Assembly (NCBI RefSeq): GCF_905163445.1
Contig: NC_053193.1
Coordinates: 7,440,001 to 7,504,000 of the forward strand
Length of the DNA stretch: 64,000 nucleotides
DNA from: Pararge aegeria
Taxonomy: Eukaryota; Arthropoda; Insecta; Lepidoptera; Nymphalidae
Reading direction: 5' to 3'
The notes below the pieces were generated by a model. It saw only the letters and a program-made list of their open reading frames with translations, ran no database searches and was not told the origin of the DNA. Shown piece after piece: positions 1-13,600 of the stretch. Made by a program: the position numbers and the translations under genes. The first letter of the stretch is position 1; each line of letters begins with the position of its first letter.

Positions 1-1520
1 TAAAACATGAACTGGCACTGCAGCATTTCTTATTTTTATCGCGAGAATTAAATAGTTACAACTTTAATAAATAATCGTTTTATATTCAGGTATTTTGCAG
101 TATAAGAACTCCTTTGTCAATAATATTGAGGTGTAAATCTGATTTATTCGAAATAACAGCTTCTCAATGAGCTTAATTTATTATAAGTAAAAGATAGACA
201 ATGCACACTTTAAATTTGTCTGGCTGCCTATCTGTTTGTTAGGTGGTATGACCGGAATGGAATTGTAATGGAATCGTTGGAAATTTTCATTTCGAAAATT
301 CGCCCATAAAATGGTGAAATAAGAAAGAGTATTTATTTCGAAACTGCACGGGATGATATGTGTGCAATGGCCAACTTTACGTTAAGTTTATTTTTTCTTA
401 CCTATCTTATAATGTAATTAATCTTTTCATTACTACTGTAATAATTATTATAGATACTATAATAATGATTATAGATAGATACGTAATTCTTCGAATAATT
501 AAAACACGTATTTGTACTGGATTGCATACCAGTGCAAATAAATGCTGTACATAAATTTTTGTCTCTAAACACTGGCCTCTCTCTCATATCTGAGTTGACT
601 TCATTAATTGGACAATTTTGTATCTGTAACTGTGCTCGTGCTCCTCCCGAATTATTGTTATGAGAGTAACTTCGCAAAACTTATATTGCCGACGTTTATA
701 ACTTTGGCTGAATACGTAACAACTATGTTTTTAGTATTGTTGCTTTATAGTTAGATTGTTCAGAAGTCTTATAAAAATGACAAGATAGTAAGTATAAGTT
801 TATAAAAACTTAGGTTTTTTTACTTGTTATTGTTGTTTCTTGTGCTAAAAGACAATTTTAAGGCGAGCGTTAATTCCTGACGCCTTGAAGGGTAAAAGAC
901 GATAAAGCCCATTAGAACTCAAGCCTAGTTCGCTTCAAGAGCCCTACTTTAGGAAACTTTTATAATAATAATAATAACATAATATTGTTTATTGTTCAAT
1001 AAAACATGGGTACAACTTACATTACTTCTGCATTATAAGTACAACTTATAGTGTTCTTATACTTTACAGAAATCAAGTGTCCCTAAGCTAGGTATAAACC
1101 TGTGTTTTAAGCGACAGTGCTCTTCTTATAAATATGGCTCGTTTAACCAAAAAAAAAATGTAATTCGAAGGAATCGTAATTGTAGTCACAATTTTCATAT
1201 TTATACTACGATTGACATTAAGAACGACTATTTTATAAGACTATAATACACATCTCAATTCAAAGGCTAAAACTCCTTTCAAAAAGATTGTGATAACTTT
1301 AGCTTGAAATTTATTAATTGTGAGGTGGTACGAAGTGTGACGGGTCAGATAGTATTAAACAATTATAAGAATCGAAGAAAATAAAGAATTAAAAAAGGCT
1401 GATGAAACTGATTGATTGTTTTAAACTAGTAGAGGTAGACTACTTCGTCTTGAGAACGTTGAATTAAAAAGCTGGAGTTTAGTCTAGAAACCATTCGAAA
1501 AAAAAACGTCTAATTTGCAG
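1..1520. other. intronic stretch upstream of first visible exon
   Basis: AT-rich sequence with an AATAATAATAATAA run near 962. No exon of the transporter, other gene or classifiable repeat was recognised. Confidence 0.6.
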
Positions 1521-1698
1521 GCTCTAAAGGACATTCGACTGAAAGATCCCCAAGATGAAAAGGGACGCCGCAAAACAGTTATTTTACAAAGAAGTTTTTG
1601 GTTCGCGGGTGTTTCCAGAAATGCCGTTGTCGTTGTCCTGGCGTCGGTTATCGCTTACTTTGTTCACCAAGATAAGGAGGATCCTTTGATACTTACTG
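1521..1698 (+). CDS. SLC26A11: SLC26A11-like exon (first in window)
   Basis: The acceptor is TTTGCAG before 1521 and the donor is GTAAGT at 1699. It reads in frame from ALKDIRLKD through a charged loop (DEKGRRKT), a helix around AVVVVLASVIAYFV, and ends in LILTG with the glycine codon split 1/2. The preceding in-frame sequence is an intron, so the exon starts in phase 0 from an exon that I could not find in bases 1-1520. Confidence 0.93.
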
Positions 1699-4600
1699 GT
1701 AAGTTTCTTATGCGTGGTGAATTAGTAGGATTTTTATTTTGATCTCTGAGCGCTTTGCCATCTTAGCAAAGACCATTCTGTCCGTTGAAACTGGAATTAA
1801 GATATACATTTTTGTCAGTTGCATTAATATGCATAAAAAAATTGAGGAAACCGACAGGATTTGAACCTGCGACTCTGGCAAAGCGGCCTGTGCTCTTTTG
1901 ACAAAGGGGCTACGGCTCTCCTACCGCCGATGCCGAAATAAGTACATGCCTTTTATATTATATCAGTCTTATAACGAATGTAGCGCCATCTAGTAGGAAA
2001 CATTCTAGTTTAGATTTACTTTTTAAAAGTCCTAAATACAATGAGACACTTTTAAATAGAGAGATGAAACATTACTATTTCATAATTTAATAATTTTTAT
2101 TAGTATTATATATATTTACCTACACTTAGAGGAAACATCAATTTTATATATATATTTTTAAAAGGTGTCCATTTAATTTACTATAAACAAAATGAAAATT
2201 TCGAAACTACTGTATTGAAATTTACCGGAAATAGAATAAAAGGAGTCCATGAACTCGATGGGAAGAAAGAGCAGATTACATAACTCGATACTAGGCTTGA
2301 CCAATAATGAGACGGAAATATTAATTTAACAGTGGGTCAAATTGCAGTAGGTATTGTGCATTTGACAATTGTGTTTTGTGAGGTGCATTGTAAGTGTATT
2401 GAAATTGATTAATTGGCGGCTTAGATAACTAATTGAGTTCAATTTAAAAAAATTAAAATTTTATTCACATCGTGTCCCAAAAGTTGGTCCTCACGTCTGG
2501 TGACCCAAGAGCTGGCGCTTATTTAGTCCAACGGAAAAGTTAAGCATCACAGAGGGGCAGCATTTTGGGTACCATGCCCATAAGTGAACAGTTAGACGGC
2601 TCATATTTATTGTAAATATTAATTTTAGTTTGTAACTATTACTTCCCTAGAAAATATATTTTTCGTTGGTTCACTATGAGAAAACCCTCCCGTTTTGAGA
2701 GGCCTTTAATAAAGCAGTGGAATGTCATAGTTCATTGATGGCAATAATTAAAAAGCTGAACAGTTTGTATTTTTGTTTGACCATTCAGTCGGATTAGATT
2801 TTTTTTTTATTTGATTGCTAAATTTTCGAGGAAGGTTACTACTACTATATATACTATTGAACATCAATCTTTCATCTTTTGGAGCTGTGTGAACAGACTA
2901 ATATCTCTGCTGGGCGTAGCAATGCGGTGGGTCAGGGTATATTGTGTCAGGGCATGAGTTTTTTAAGATAACAATTTATAAATCAGTTCATCCAATAATT
3001 TTAATCAGTTAAGTTAGTATATTTTGAATTTCTAATGGGCGTGACGAAACATTTAGAAGTGTACACAGAATTTGTCAAAACCTACCATAATAATATAGTA
3101 GTTGGACTTAAAAAGAACAGAAATATATACGCTATTAAAAATCAGGCTACGATCTTAAGGCAAACGGAATAATATCTCTGGCAGGCGTCGCGACGCGGTG
3201 GGTCGGAGTATATTGTGTAGAATAGCATATGAATTTCTCACGATAAAATTTTACTTAGTTTATTATTTTTATGTTAGTTTATTTTAAACTTCTAATCGGC
3301 GTGACCAACCATTTAAAAGTGTGCACAGTATTTGTTAAAAACTATAATAATAATACAGTAGTTGGACGTAAAAAAGAACATAAAACTGTAATATTAAATA
3401 GCGGTAGCTATAAATGCAAAATATTTTATTTAGTTCTTTTTAACCTAGATTTTATTTATATTTTCATATCACTGCCTGTCTAATCCTTTACGCATGGCAG
3501 TGCATTTAATTTACAGTCATACAGTTTGTTCAAGCATAACAGTGAGATTTATTGTAAAGTACTTTCAGTTGTAGTAGGTAGTTCAGTTTATATTTTTGTC
3601 GCGTAGAGAGAAATATACGTGACGTGCACCAACCATACGGCGTATTATTTACGGTGTTGCACTGCACCAAGTTGTCTCTTTAGGATGATATTATGCTGTT
3701 TGTATTTTGCGAACCGTAAATTGTACGGAAACGGTATATGTAAAGTATAGAATTACATCAAACCTCGAAACTGAAATTTCGTTAGTAGTAACATACCAGT
3801 TACTGAGTCCAAACTTCTTACCATTCTTACGATGTAAAAAGTTTTTTCTTTACTTTTCAGTGTTATGAATGTTTTAAAAATAGGCAGAAATGTTCAGTGT
3901 GGCAATATAGGTCAAAGTCAAAGTCAAATATTTCTATAAACTCAAATTCAAATTAAACTTAACACAGGCACTTATGAAGCCTGAGCCTGAGGTGATGATG
4001 ATAACTACATTCGTTAACTTAAAACAAAAGCTAGTAGGATTCCAAACGTGCCTGGTCTAAGAAGAGCCCACAACAAACTTAGCCGGATGTTTTTAACCAT
4101 GTCACGTTGTAATATAGGACTATTTAAAAAGCACAAACAACTAAACAGGGGTTTAGTGTTATAATTTGCACCCAAGTTTTTTTATCGTTTATGTGATCCT
4201 TAAAACTATAAAAGGGCTTTTCGAAAAGCTTACGTTTAATACAAACTCGATACATTTCAATACATTACAAAAGAAATATACAAACGTTGAACTTTATAAA
4301 GACATCTCTAAGATATCGACAATTAGTAGTTGTATACAATTTCCTTTAAATTAATTCCTAATTTTGTGTAGTCTAGTAGAAATAACTCCTTCGCATTCTA
4401 GAAGAGTGGACTAGTGGAGTGGATGTTTGCAGATGAGATACATTTTTAGCACAGCGTTAGTTAGCGGCCTTAGTTCTGCATCCCTCTTTTAAAGTTAACA
4501 CGTGATTAAAATGTGTTTCTCGTCGGTTTAATTAATAGTAAGCATTAATTCAAGCTTTTCAATTATTAAGTATAATATTATAAATATGAGTAAAATGCTT

Positions 4601-7600
4601 GTATGTATGGTTTCTCATTAGATTCCTACAGAAAGTGGCATTGGATTTTATGATATAAGAATATCTATGTACTTTATGGCAAAGTAGTGCATTTCCGAAG
4701 TATAAATACTGACCGAAAATCCGGTTGTAGGAAATGCGGACTTATAAGAATTTATAGGGAGCAGTTTGTTGGTTTTTAGTTGATAAATGTGAAGTTCGAC
4801 CCAAATTTTATATAGGGGTTTATTATTGGTAGTAAAAAAGACTAAGTTTGAAGTGGACTTGCAAACGAAGGGTGTCAGACTATGGTGTAGTATGAAACAC
4901 TACATAGTAATAAAATTATAAAGATCAATCAAAAAACATCGTCATTTTTTATTTTATAAATTTTTTTATTATTCTTTGTTGTTATAGCGGCAATAAAAAT
5001 AAACATTCTGTGAAAATTTTAACTCTCTATCTATTACGGTTTATGCGATTCGATACACCGATAGATAGAGTATATACGATCGAAGTACTTATTATAAATT
5101 ACACCGTACAGATTCTCCTGCTTTTCGAGGAGCTTAATTTTCATTGTATATTAATAGTTTAGTCTGCTGTAATATTAAAATAGATGACAAATTTTAGTCG
5201 CCTGTGGAAATAGGAAATAAAATATGTTATTTATCCCTAAAATACTAAAATAAACTACCATCATCTTAAGAGGACCTGTCATTTATTTGTTTACATTTAG
5301 TCCGCGTATAAATTGGCCGTACTTTAGATACATGGATGGCAGTGGGATGATGGCGATAACTATATTAAGAAACTAAAAACTAAAGCTACGAAGGTTCCAA
5401 ATGCGCCCGAAGAAGTCCAATACGAACTTAGCCGGGTGAACATAATTGTATTTTTTATTAAATAAATAAAATAAATAAATACACTTCGACAATACACACA
5501 CCGCCATCTAGCCCCAAAGTAAGCCTTTGTTATGGGTACTAAGATGACTGATGAATATCTTTATGAACAATAGACATAAATACGTATAAAACACAGATAA
5601 ACACCCAGACACTGAAGAACATTCATGTTCATCACACAAACATGTTTCAGTTGTGGGAATCGAACCAACGGGCTTGGACTCAAAAAGCAGGGTCCCTTCC
5701 CACTGCGCCAAACGGCCGTCAAAGTATTAATAAGTTATGTGGAATGTCAGCTTAGAATGCGTATATAATATGTTTGTAGTTAAATAAAAAAACAATTAGT
5801 AGAATACTCTATTATTCTTGCAGGTAATATAACTCCAGGGTTGCCAACACCGCAACCTCCGCCATTCCAAACAACGGTTGGGAATACAACGTTTTATGCT
5901 GGTGAAATGTTCGCGCACCTTGGATCGGGACTGCTTGTAGTGCCCCTTGTTGGAGTCATTTCTAACGTCGCTATCGCTAAAGCATTTTGTAAGTATACCT
6001 ACTGTTAGCAATTCTAACTGTTTGAATTTTTGCTAGTACCCGAAGGCCACTAATCAGTGGCGTGGGTTTGTTACCAAGGTACGGCAGAAAAATTGCATAA
6101 AACGGCAAAAATACTCCTCTTATACGAGTTATATATAAATTTAAGGATAGGCACTGCTTTTGTGCACGTATGAAGTGCACGCCACTACAACCCATATCTC
6201 CTCACCCCTGACCCCTGTCTCGTCTCAGAATGAGAATGGTTTCAGTTCACCATGCTGGCCCAGTGCGGAATAGTAAACTTTACATGCCCTTGATACCATT
6301 ATTCAAAACTCACATCCATGCAGGTTTCCTCACTTTTTTCGTCACTAAGACGAAGCGAAAACAATTGTAGATATGGGTTTAAATAACTGCCTTACCCTTA
6401 AAAGGTTAGCCCGTTATCTTAGACACCAGGTGAAATTGCAGTCAATGGCTAACTTGTAGTGGAATAAAAAAAATATTCACTCACACACATACCCATGTAT
6501 ATGTAATGTAAAACATTAAAACTAGTTAGGTTTGACCAATTTTTTAGGTAACTATATTATAAAATCTAGCGATTTCCCCCGTACTTCGTCCGCGTTTATT
6601 ACGGTTTTTTAAAAATCCCGTGAGAACCATTTGTTTTTCTGAGATAATCAGTAGCCTGTTGCTTCAAAAAAAATTCAAAATTCAAAATTCATTTATTTCA
6701 AGTAGGCCTAATACAAGCACTTTTGAAACGTCAAGTCTGTCCGTGTGTAGTGACTCTACCACCGGTTCGGAAGGCAGATTCTACCGAGAAGAAGCCGGCA
6801 AGAAACTCAGCAGTTGCTCTTTTCCAACATCAAAAATTTACATTTTATATTTTAACATTCATTTTTCTATCTTGTGAGAGATGAAAGCGGAGCCGGATGC
6901 TTCCAAGCAACCTTGTCATTAAGCAACTCATCAATTGTATAATAACCTCGCTGTAATAAATGTGTTTTAACACATTCTTTAAACTTATGGATTGGTAGGT
7001 CCAAAATTACCTTAGGAATCATATTATACTCTAGGTACTTTCAAGTTATTCTACGCCATCAATCAAACCAATTGGTAGCTTGGTTAATTATAGTAAGGAA
7101 AACAAACAAACGCACATAACACACTTTAACATTTATAATATTAAGTAGTATGGATTGAAGTATATAAGAGTAAGTTAGTTACTTGAAATCAAAATAATTT
7201 CTCTAAATCTGTGTCAGTGAAACTTTCATTAGCGTTCTCCTAAAGGATTAGCCTAATTATGATCGCTATGCAGTGGACGTACCTACCTAGTATTATTTAC
7301 GTACAGTTAGGATTATCAGGATTTACAGCACTAAATTTAAGTTTTCGAAAGCCATTCTAAGCGATCTAATCTTAACATTGGTTAGGATAGCAAAAAAAAT
7401 TGGTAGAACAGAATGTGCCGCATAAAAATTATTATCCCACGGAAACTAACAAAGTTTTCCAGATGGCCAAACTCATACTAGGGGCTCGTCCTAGCTAAAC
7501 ATATTATATAACCTTCAGCTTTATGATTATATCCAATTATTTGCTAAATAATTATGCCTTAGAATTACTAGTCGCTAAGTAGACCGCACATTTCTAATCA

Positions 7601-10600
7601 CACTTTGCCACCATTAATTTTTCCTTTACAAAATAAACTCACGAAGCTCTTAATTCCATTTGAATATAGAACTTTTAACATGAAAGTCGTCTTAGGTTGA
7701 AAGAGTAAAGTAACGCAGAGTAAACACTGAAAACGGTTGAAATAGGGTTGCTACTCATACCCACGTACAAGTATATTAGGTGGAGATATTATTAGAACTA
7801 ACTGTACAAATTAAATCAATTCACTTCTATGCAGATTTATTGTAAAGATTTAGCAGTGAACCGAAGGATATTTTAACAATCCTTAACAATTCTATATTAA
7901 CGTTAAGAGCATATAATTCAAAAAAATTGAATGCAAAGCTATGTATGATCTATAGTCCGATATTTTAATAGCTGTAGTAATTAGGAAAGCTAGTCGCTAA
8001 CGTTGCATTTTGTAATAATTTGAATCCATGAAAAAATCTATACTTCTTACAAAAGATAGTTTTACTTGATAATTGATCGATTATTTATCAGATATAATAT
8101 AAAATAATATTTTTAATTACTTTGCAAAACTATCCTCCTATGCACTCCACAGCATAGGTTATTCCATGGTCTTATGTTTAAAATTTAAAGTATTTTATAA
8201 GCTAAACCATCAGAGGTGACCTCGAGGCGATGAAGTACATTCCACTGTGTGTTTCGATTTATATTTATGCTGATTAAAATGTTTGGTAAGTGGCAACCCT
8301 AGGTCGGAATGACTTGAGTGGTCTTTGGTTATGCTTACTAATTAACAGCAGTAATGAGACGTACAACAGCAAAGATTTTATCGAGTTATACAAATTTAGA
8401 CTTTATTTTGCTGTTAATTAAGATTTAATTTTGAGTTTATTTATTTAATCTAAAAAAAAATGCGTGAATGAAGCAAAGATTGCGGTTTGGATTAGTGAGA
8501 GAAAAATTAATACTGATGTTTTATTAATTGTAAAAAATAAAAATAAAATAAGTGAAATTTAAATAAAAATAAACAGTATATTTATTTATAAAAGCTTTGA
8601 ATACCATAATATGTTTTTAGTTATGTTAAGATTATTTTAAAATATTGGATGGAATATTATCATAAGATTATTTTGCTTTTGAATATTTCATTTATTGCCT
8701 ATTAATTGGCCAAACTGTATATAGGCTGCTGTGTTATGGTTATTTATTCATATCATTTATTCAAAACAAAAATATAATCATATTAATGCAGAAGTGTGTT
8801 TTTTGTTTTGCCCTTCTACTACGGAAATAAGTGATTTTTTTTGCAGAGATAACCGATGGGGTAGACAATTTCATAGCCTATTTTTATCCCGGAATAATTT
8901 ATGGTTAGTATGATATAATATATCACAAAGCGTTAATACGTTGAAAGTAGGGTACCTAAACCCGACCTACACGCTGGCGAAGTCGCAGGCAGATCTTGTA
9001 CATAAATAATGAAAATAATAAAATATTATTTCGCAACAGGCTAAAAATTCATACAAAGCGAGATATAGTGGTTCTAATTACTGAAACAAATTATGACCGC
9101 CACGGTGACCCGGGGCATTCATGTGTTTTAAATTGAAATTACATTTAGGGGATAGTCCAAGAGATTCACCTTAAATGTATAGTAATAGTAACACCCCTAA
9201 AGTTAAGTTAGCATTAGCAAGTTAGTAAGTTAATATTAGCATTATATTATCTGAAATTCATATATACCTAAGGATTTTATCATTTTCTTGAATAATTTAC
9301 ATGCACTTATCCGAATAGGTTTTATATGTATCAAAATTAAATGAAATTGTTCAAACTGTTTATTTATGGGTTAACAGACTGGAACTGCTAAAACGATTAT
9401 GATGGGATTTTTTTGTTAGGTTCGGTTATAAAAAAAGTATTTTTAAATAAAGAACATAGCCTAGAGAACTTGTTAGATAGTTAGACGTGAGAGTCTTGTA
9501 GGTTACACAGGTGTAAAACGAAAAATAAAGTTCTACGTATACAAAGTTGTGGATAGCGGCTATACAGCCAAAATAATAGTTGAAATTAATATGTCAATCT
9601 ATTTTTTACATAAAGTGGTCAAATAGATTAAGTTGTAGTTATTTCTACATCTAAGTAACGTGCACTCATAGTAATATTTTAATCAAACAATGAAACTTTT
9701 AAAGAATAAAATGAAAAAAACGAACTAGAAATACTTACACACTTTCCATTAAATTCAATGTTAAAAATGTAGGTAGCCCAAAATGTAGGTCAGTGTCATC
9801 TACTAAGTAGGTACGAGTTATAGTTTGCGGTGTCAAGCAATGTGCATTATTCATAGAAAACAACAGTATAACAAAAAATGCATTTTACATAGGACGATAA
9901 AAATGTATGTAAGTCTTCTGCGTAGATAAAAAAGAATTTAAATGGAGAAGAGTTTGTATATTATTTCATCTTTCTAAACTTTTTGGCTAAGTATTGTTTA
10001 GTTTAATATATTGTATCATAGTTAGGAAGCAGCGTATGGTTCCAACTACTATATCGCGTCTACAGTGTGTCATCACTTTAAATTACAATTACTGCTAATG
10101 CTATGAACGCTCTTTATCGATGTTTTTAATTGGTTAATAAGTCATATTCATCATCATCATCGACTTATTACCGGACCACTACCGGGCACGAGTTTCCTCG
10201 CAGAATGCTAGCCAAGTGCGGATTGGATGACTTCAGTCTTCACGCATCATTGAGAAAATTATAGAGAACTCTCAGGCAGGTTTTTTCAAGATGTTTTTCC
10301 TCACCGTTTAAACAATTTATATTCAAATTTAGAACTCGGTCTCCACGAAAAGAAAGCCGACACGAAGTCTTACCCGCTAGGCTATCACCACTTTTATGCG
10401 GTGTTAATAAGTAGTTGATGATAATAACTATGTACCTTGTATTCCGTTTGCTTTTATATAGTTGTCCGCATGGTTACCTTATTAGTGATATCGTTGTCGT
10501 ATCGTATCCGTCTGATCGGAATTATTAATGTTATCCCAATGCAAAGCATTTATGCCAATCGGCTTTCCAACCGGTGTTACTGTATATTACTGCCATTGTA

Positions 10601-13600
10601 TTATGTGTACGATAATGGGAATGTCATAAAAATAACACAGAATAATAGTTAAACGGTATCGTGACGTGCCCGTGTTATTAAAGTCATCCCCATACAAAGC
10701 GTCGTTATGCCAACCTGTGTTACTTTTATGGCAACTGTCATTATACGTGTACGTTATCAGTGACATAAATCGAGCACAGAATAATTTGGTTAAAATAAAG
10801 GTACCTAATACATGTTTTTCAAGTATACTTAATGGAATCTCATGTCATTTGTCAGCGTTAGCTTTGAAAAGACTTTTTCCATTTATAACGCTCACCTTAT
10901 TCTTTCCTTTAGTAGCATTGGAGTACACTTAGATTTTAAAATTTAATTGGTACGTATATATTAAAGTAGTTTCACGTTAAAGGAGCGCTTGCGGTCTTAA
11001 TTTAAATTGGTGACTTCGAGCGTCATCGATCACACTAAAAATGTAATTCTAATTATATCACAAACATAAAATAATATGGATATGTCAGTTCGAATTACTG
11101 CCCGGTATGAGCTTTTTTAATTTATTTGATATATAGCATATCATAAAAAAGTAGCAGGAAGTAGCTACACACATGCACATACAAGACAGTGGACAGTCCT
11201 TTCAAAAGATATATGTCTACTAGTGCACGTCTCTCTGTTGGCATAATGATGATGATGATATTAATTTTTCTTCTAAGCAATCTATATTTTATAAGAAAAA
11301 TAGATATTCTAATTGTTAGACGCCATTTACTAACTCGTTAATTCTTAAAACGGATTACTAATAAAGTACCATTTCCGTATTCGCTATCGTCTTAATTTGG
11401 CGTGGCGGAACCGTTTATCCCTAGGGCATAATACATTAAAGCCTACCTACATGACTTAACAAACTTTATTATATTTCAGCCAAAGGCAGAACCTTGGACG
11501 CGACTCAAGAAATAGTAGCGCTGGGCGCTTGCAACATTATCGGCGCTTTCTTCCATTCGTTCCCAGTGAACGGGTCGTTTACGAGAAGCGCTGTAAGCGA
11601 TGCGTCGGGTGTGAAAACGCCTGCGGCTGGATTTTATACGGGTATATATAGTAGATGAAGAGCATAAATAAAAAAATCCTTAAACGTTTAATACATAAGT
11701 GGCGAGGATACATCCTTAATAGATTCTGTAAGTCAGACTACTGCAAGGGGTTTATTATATTAATACTGTGCAGTAATGATGACCTTATTCGCAGAGCAGT
11801 CAATTTAGCCTTTTATCGGTGGACTCTTATACTAAAATCTTCGTTCCAATTTTGTAATAATTTGTACAACATTCTGTTACGTAGAAGTTTTGATGATTAA
11901 TAATTTTCGACACGATGCCAACGCTTAAGATATCCTTTGTTCTGATCGTCCTTGTAAACTTTATTATCGTGTTCGTATCCCGTCCCCATCCCTGTTAGGC
12001 CGAGTTCATTAAAGGAGAGCTTTATTTAAAAAATATAAAAGAACACACGCGACTGAAATGCGAATGTTGAGAGGGATGTGATGTGTGACAAAAATGGATG
12101 AGGATAAAAACTCACTTAATATATTTACTTTACTAACTTAATTATTCAAAGAAAAAATAATTGATACCTAAGTGTATCGAACCCCTTCTTATTGTGTGAG
12201 CAAAACCTGTAGTGGGTCGGTAATAGGTTTATATGATGAACTGGTAAAAACTGTCTTTGCAATACGCATAAATATATAAGGGGCAGTGTAAAAGTAGTGC
12301 GAGTGACAGAAAAGGTGATGTGTAATAAACTTTGTTGGTATGGCCATATAAGATTGAAGAAAATCATGTTACCAGAAAAATGTTCAAGAAGAAGAAGAAA
12401 CACTTTATTGCACGTAAACACACAGGAAAAGAAATGTTAAGGAGTATACAGTAAAAAAATGAAGACATGCAAAGACGGCCTTATTGCTGCAAGCAATCTC
12501 TTACAGGCAAACTTTGTAGAAAGGACTTAGAGCAAGAGAACGGGATAGTGCCAAGAGTGTTATAATATAAACATAAATACCAAAATGTATAGATACTAAT
12601 ACATAGATAATTTAAATAAATATACATAATATATAAAAGTAGATTTTAATACGTAATATACAGACAGTAATAAAGCAACAACTTCAACTGCCAACACCCA
12701 AAGAGGAACTGCCAACCCTTAAATATACGAAGGGAATTACTTCCACGGATTTCAGCAGGCAGATATTCCTTTTATTGTGTTTACGCGAGAACCGGAGAAA
12801 ATTTAGAAAATATAAATGTCCAAATTGCCTCTGCCGAAGATTGAATCTAGGACCTCCCACTTTTAAGCCTCACCACTGCGCTATTGAGGTTCACAAAAGA
12901 GTGTGGTACGATCACAAAATAACAGAATCAGAGCACATCTGATTAAGTTCCCGACCTTCGACTTTTTAATTAAAACATGTCCGATTGCTTCCTGAATATA
13001 ATTCACGCTCGCATAATCGTGTGCTATCATTTTTCACTTGGCCGGAAAATGGCGGGCGTAAGCAATGTAGCTCTGTGGCTATTTCATAAATCTAAAAACT
13101 TTTCAACATAGTTTCCAGTGACTTTTTACTTTTTAGGGTTCCGTTCCGTGTACCCAAAGGGTGCTAACAACCCTACTATAAAGAATAGAATAGAATAGAA
13201 TAGAAAAACTTTATTGCAACCCAACAAAATAGGAATAGCACAAGGAAAACAGTAATAGTACTTAGTGCTAGGGTGCAAAGGCGGCTTTATCACCCAAAAT
13301 TATCGTTTAAAGGCAACCTGAGCGTGCGAAGCCGATAAAAAAGTGAAGAATAATTAAGTCTCCACTGTCCGCATGTCCGTTCATCCGTCTGTGCGTCTGA
13401 CTGTAATAGGAACTTAAAAAATTTAAATTTACACAGAGTATTTCTTTTTATTGCTGCTTTAACATCACATATGGATGGCTCAAGCATGTATATGATAAAG
13501 GTGAAGATTAAATATTCACAGGGCTCTTAGTGCATTCAAACAATAGATTTAATCTTATCATCATCAATAATAGGTTTACATGTGTAATAATAAACGGTGG

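Noticed and set aside
5640..5720. tRNA gene on the - strand
   Set aside because: The B-box is present but it is the head of SINE family A, found in several copies.
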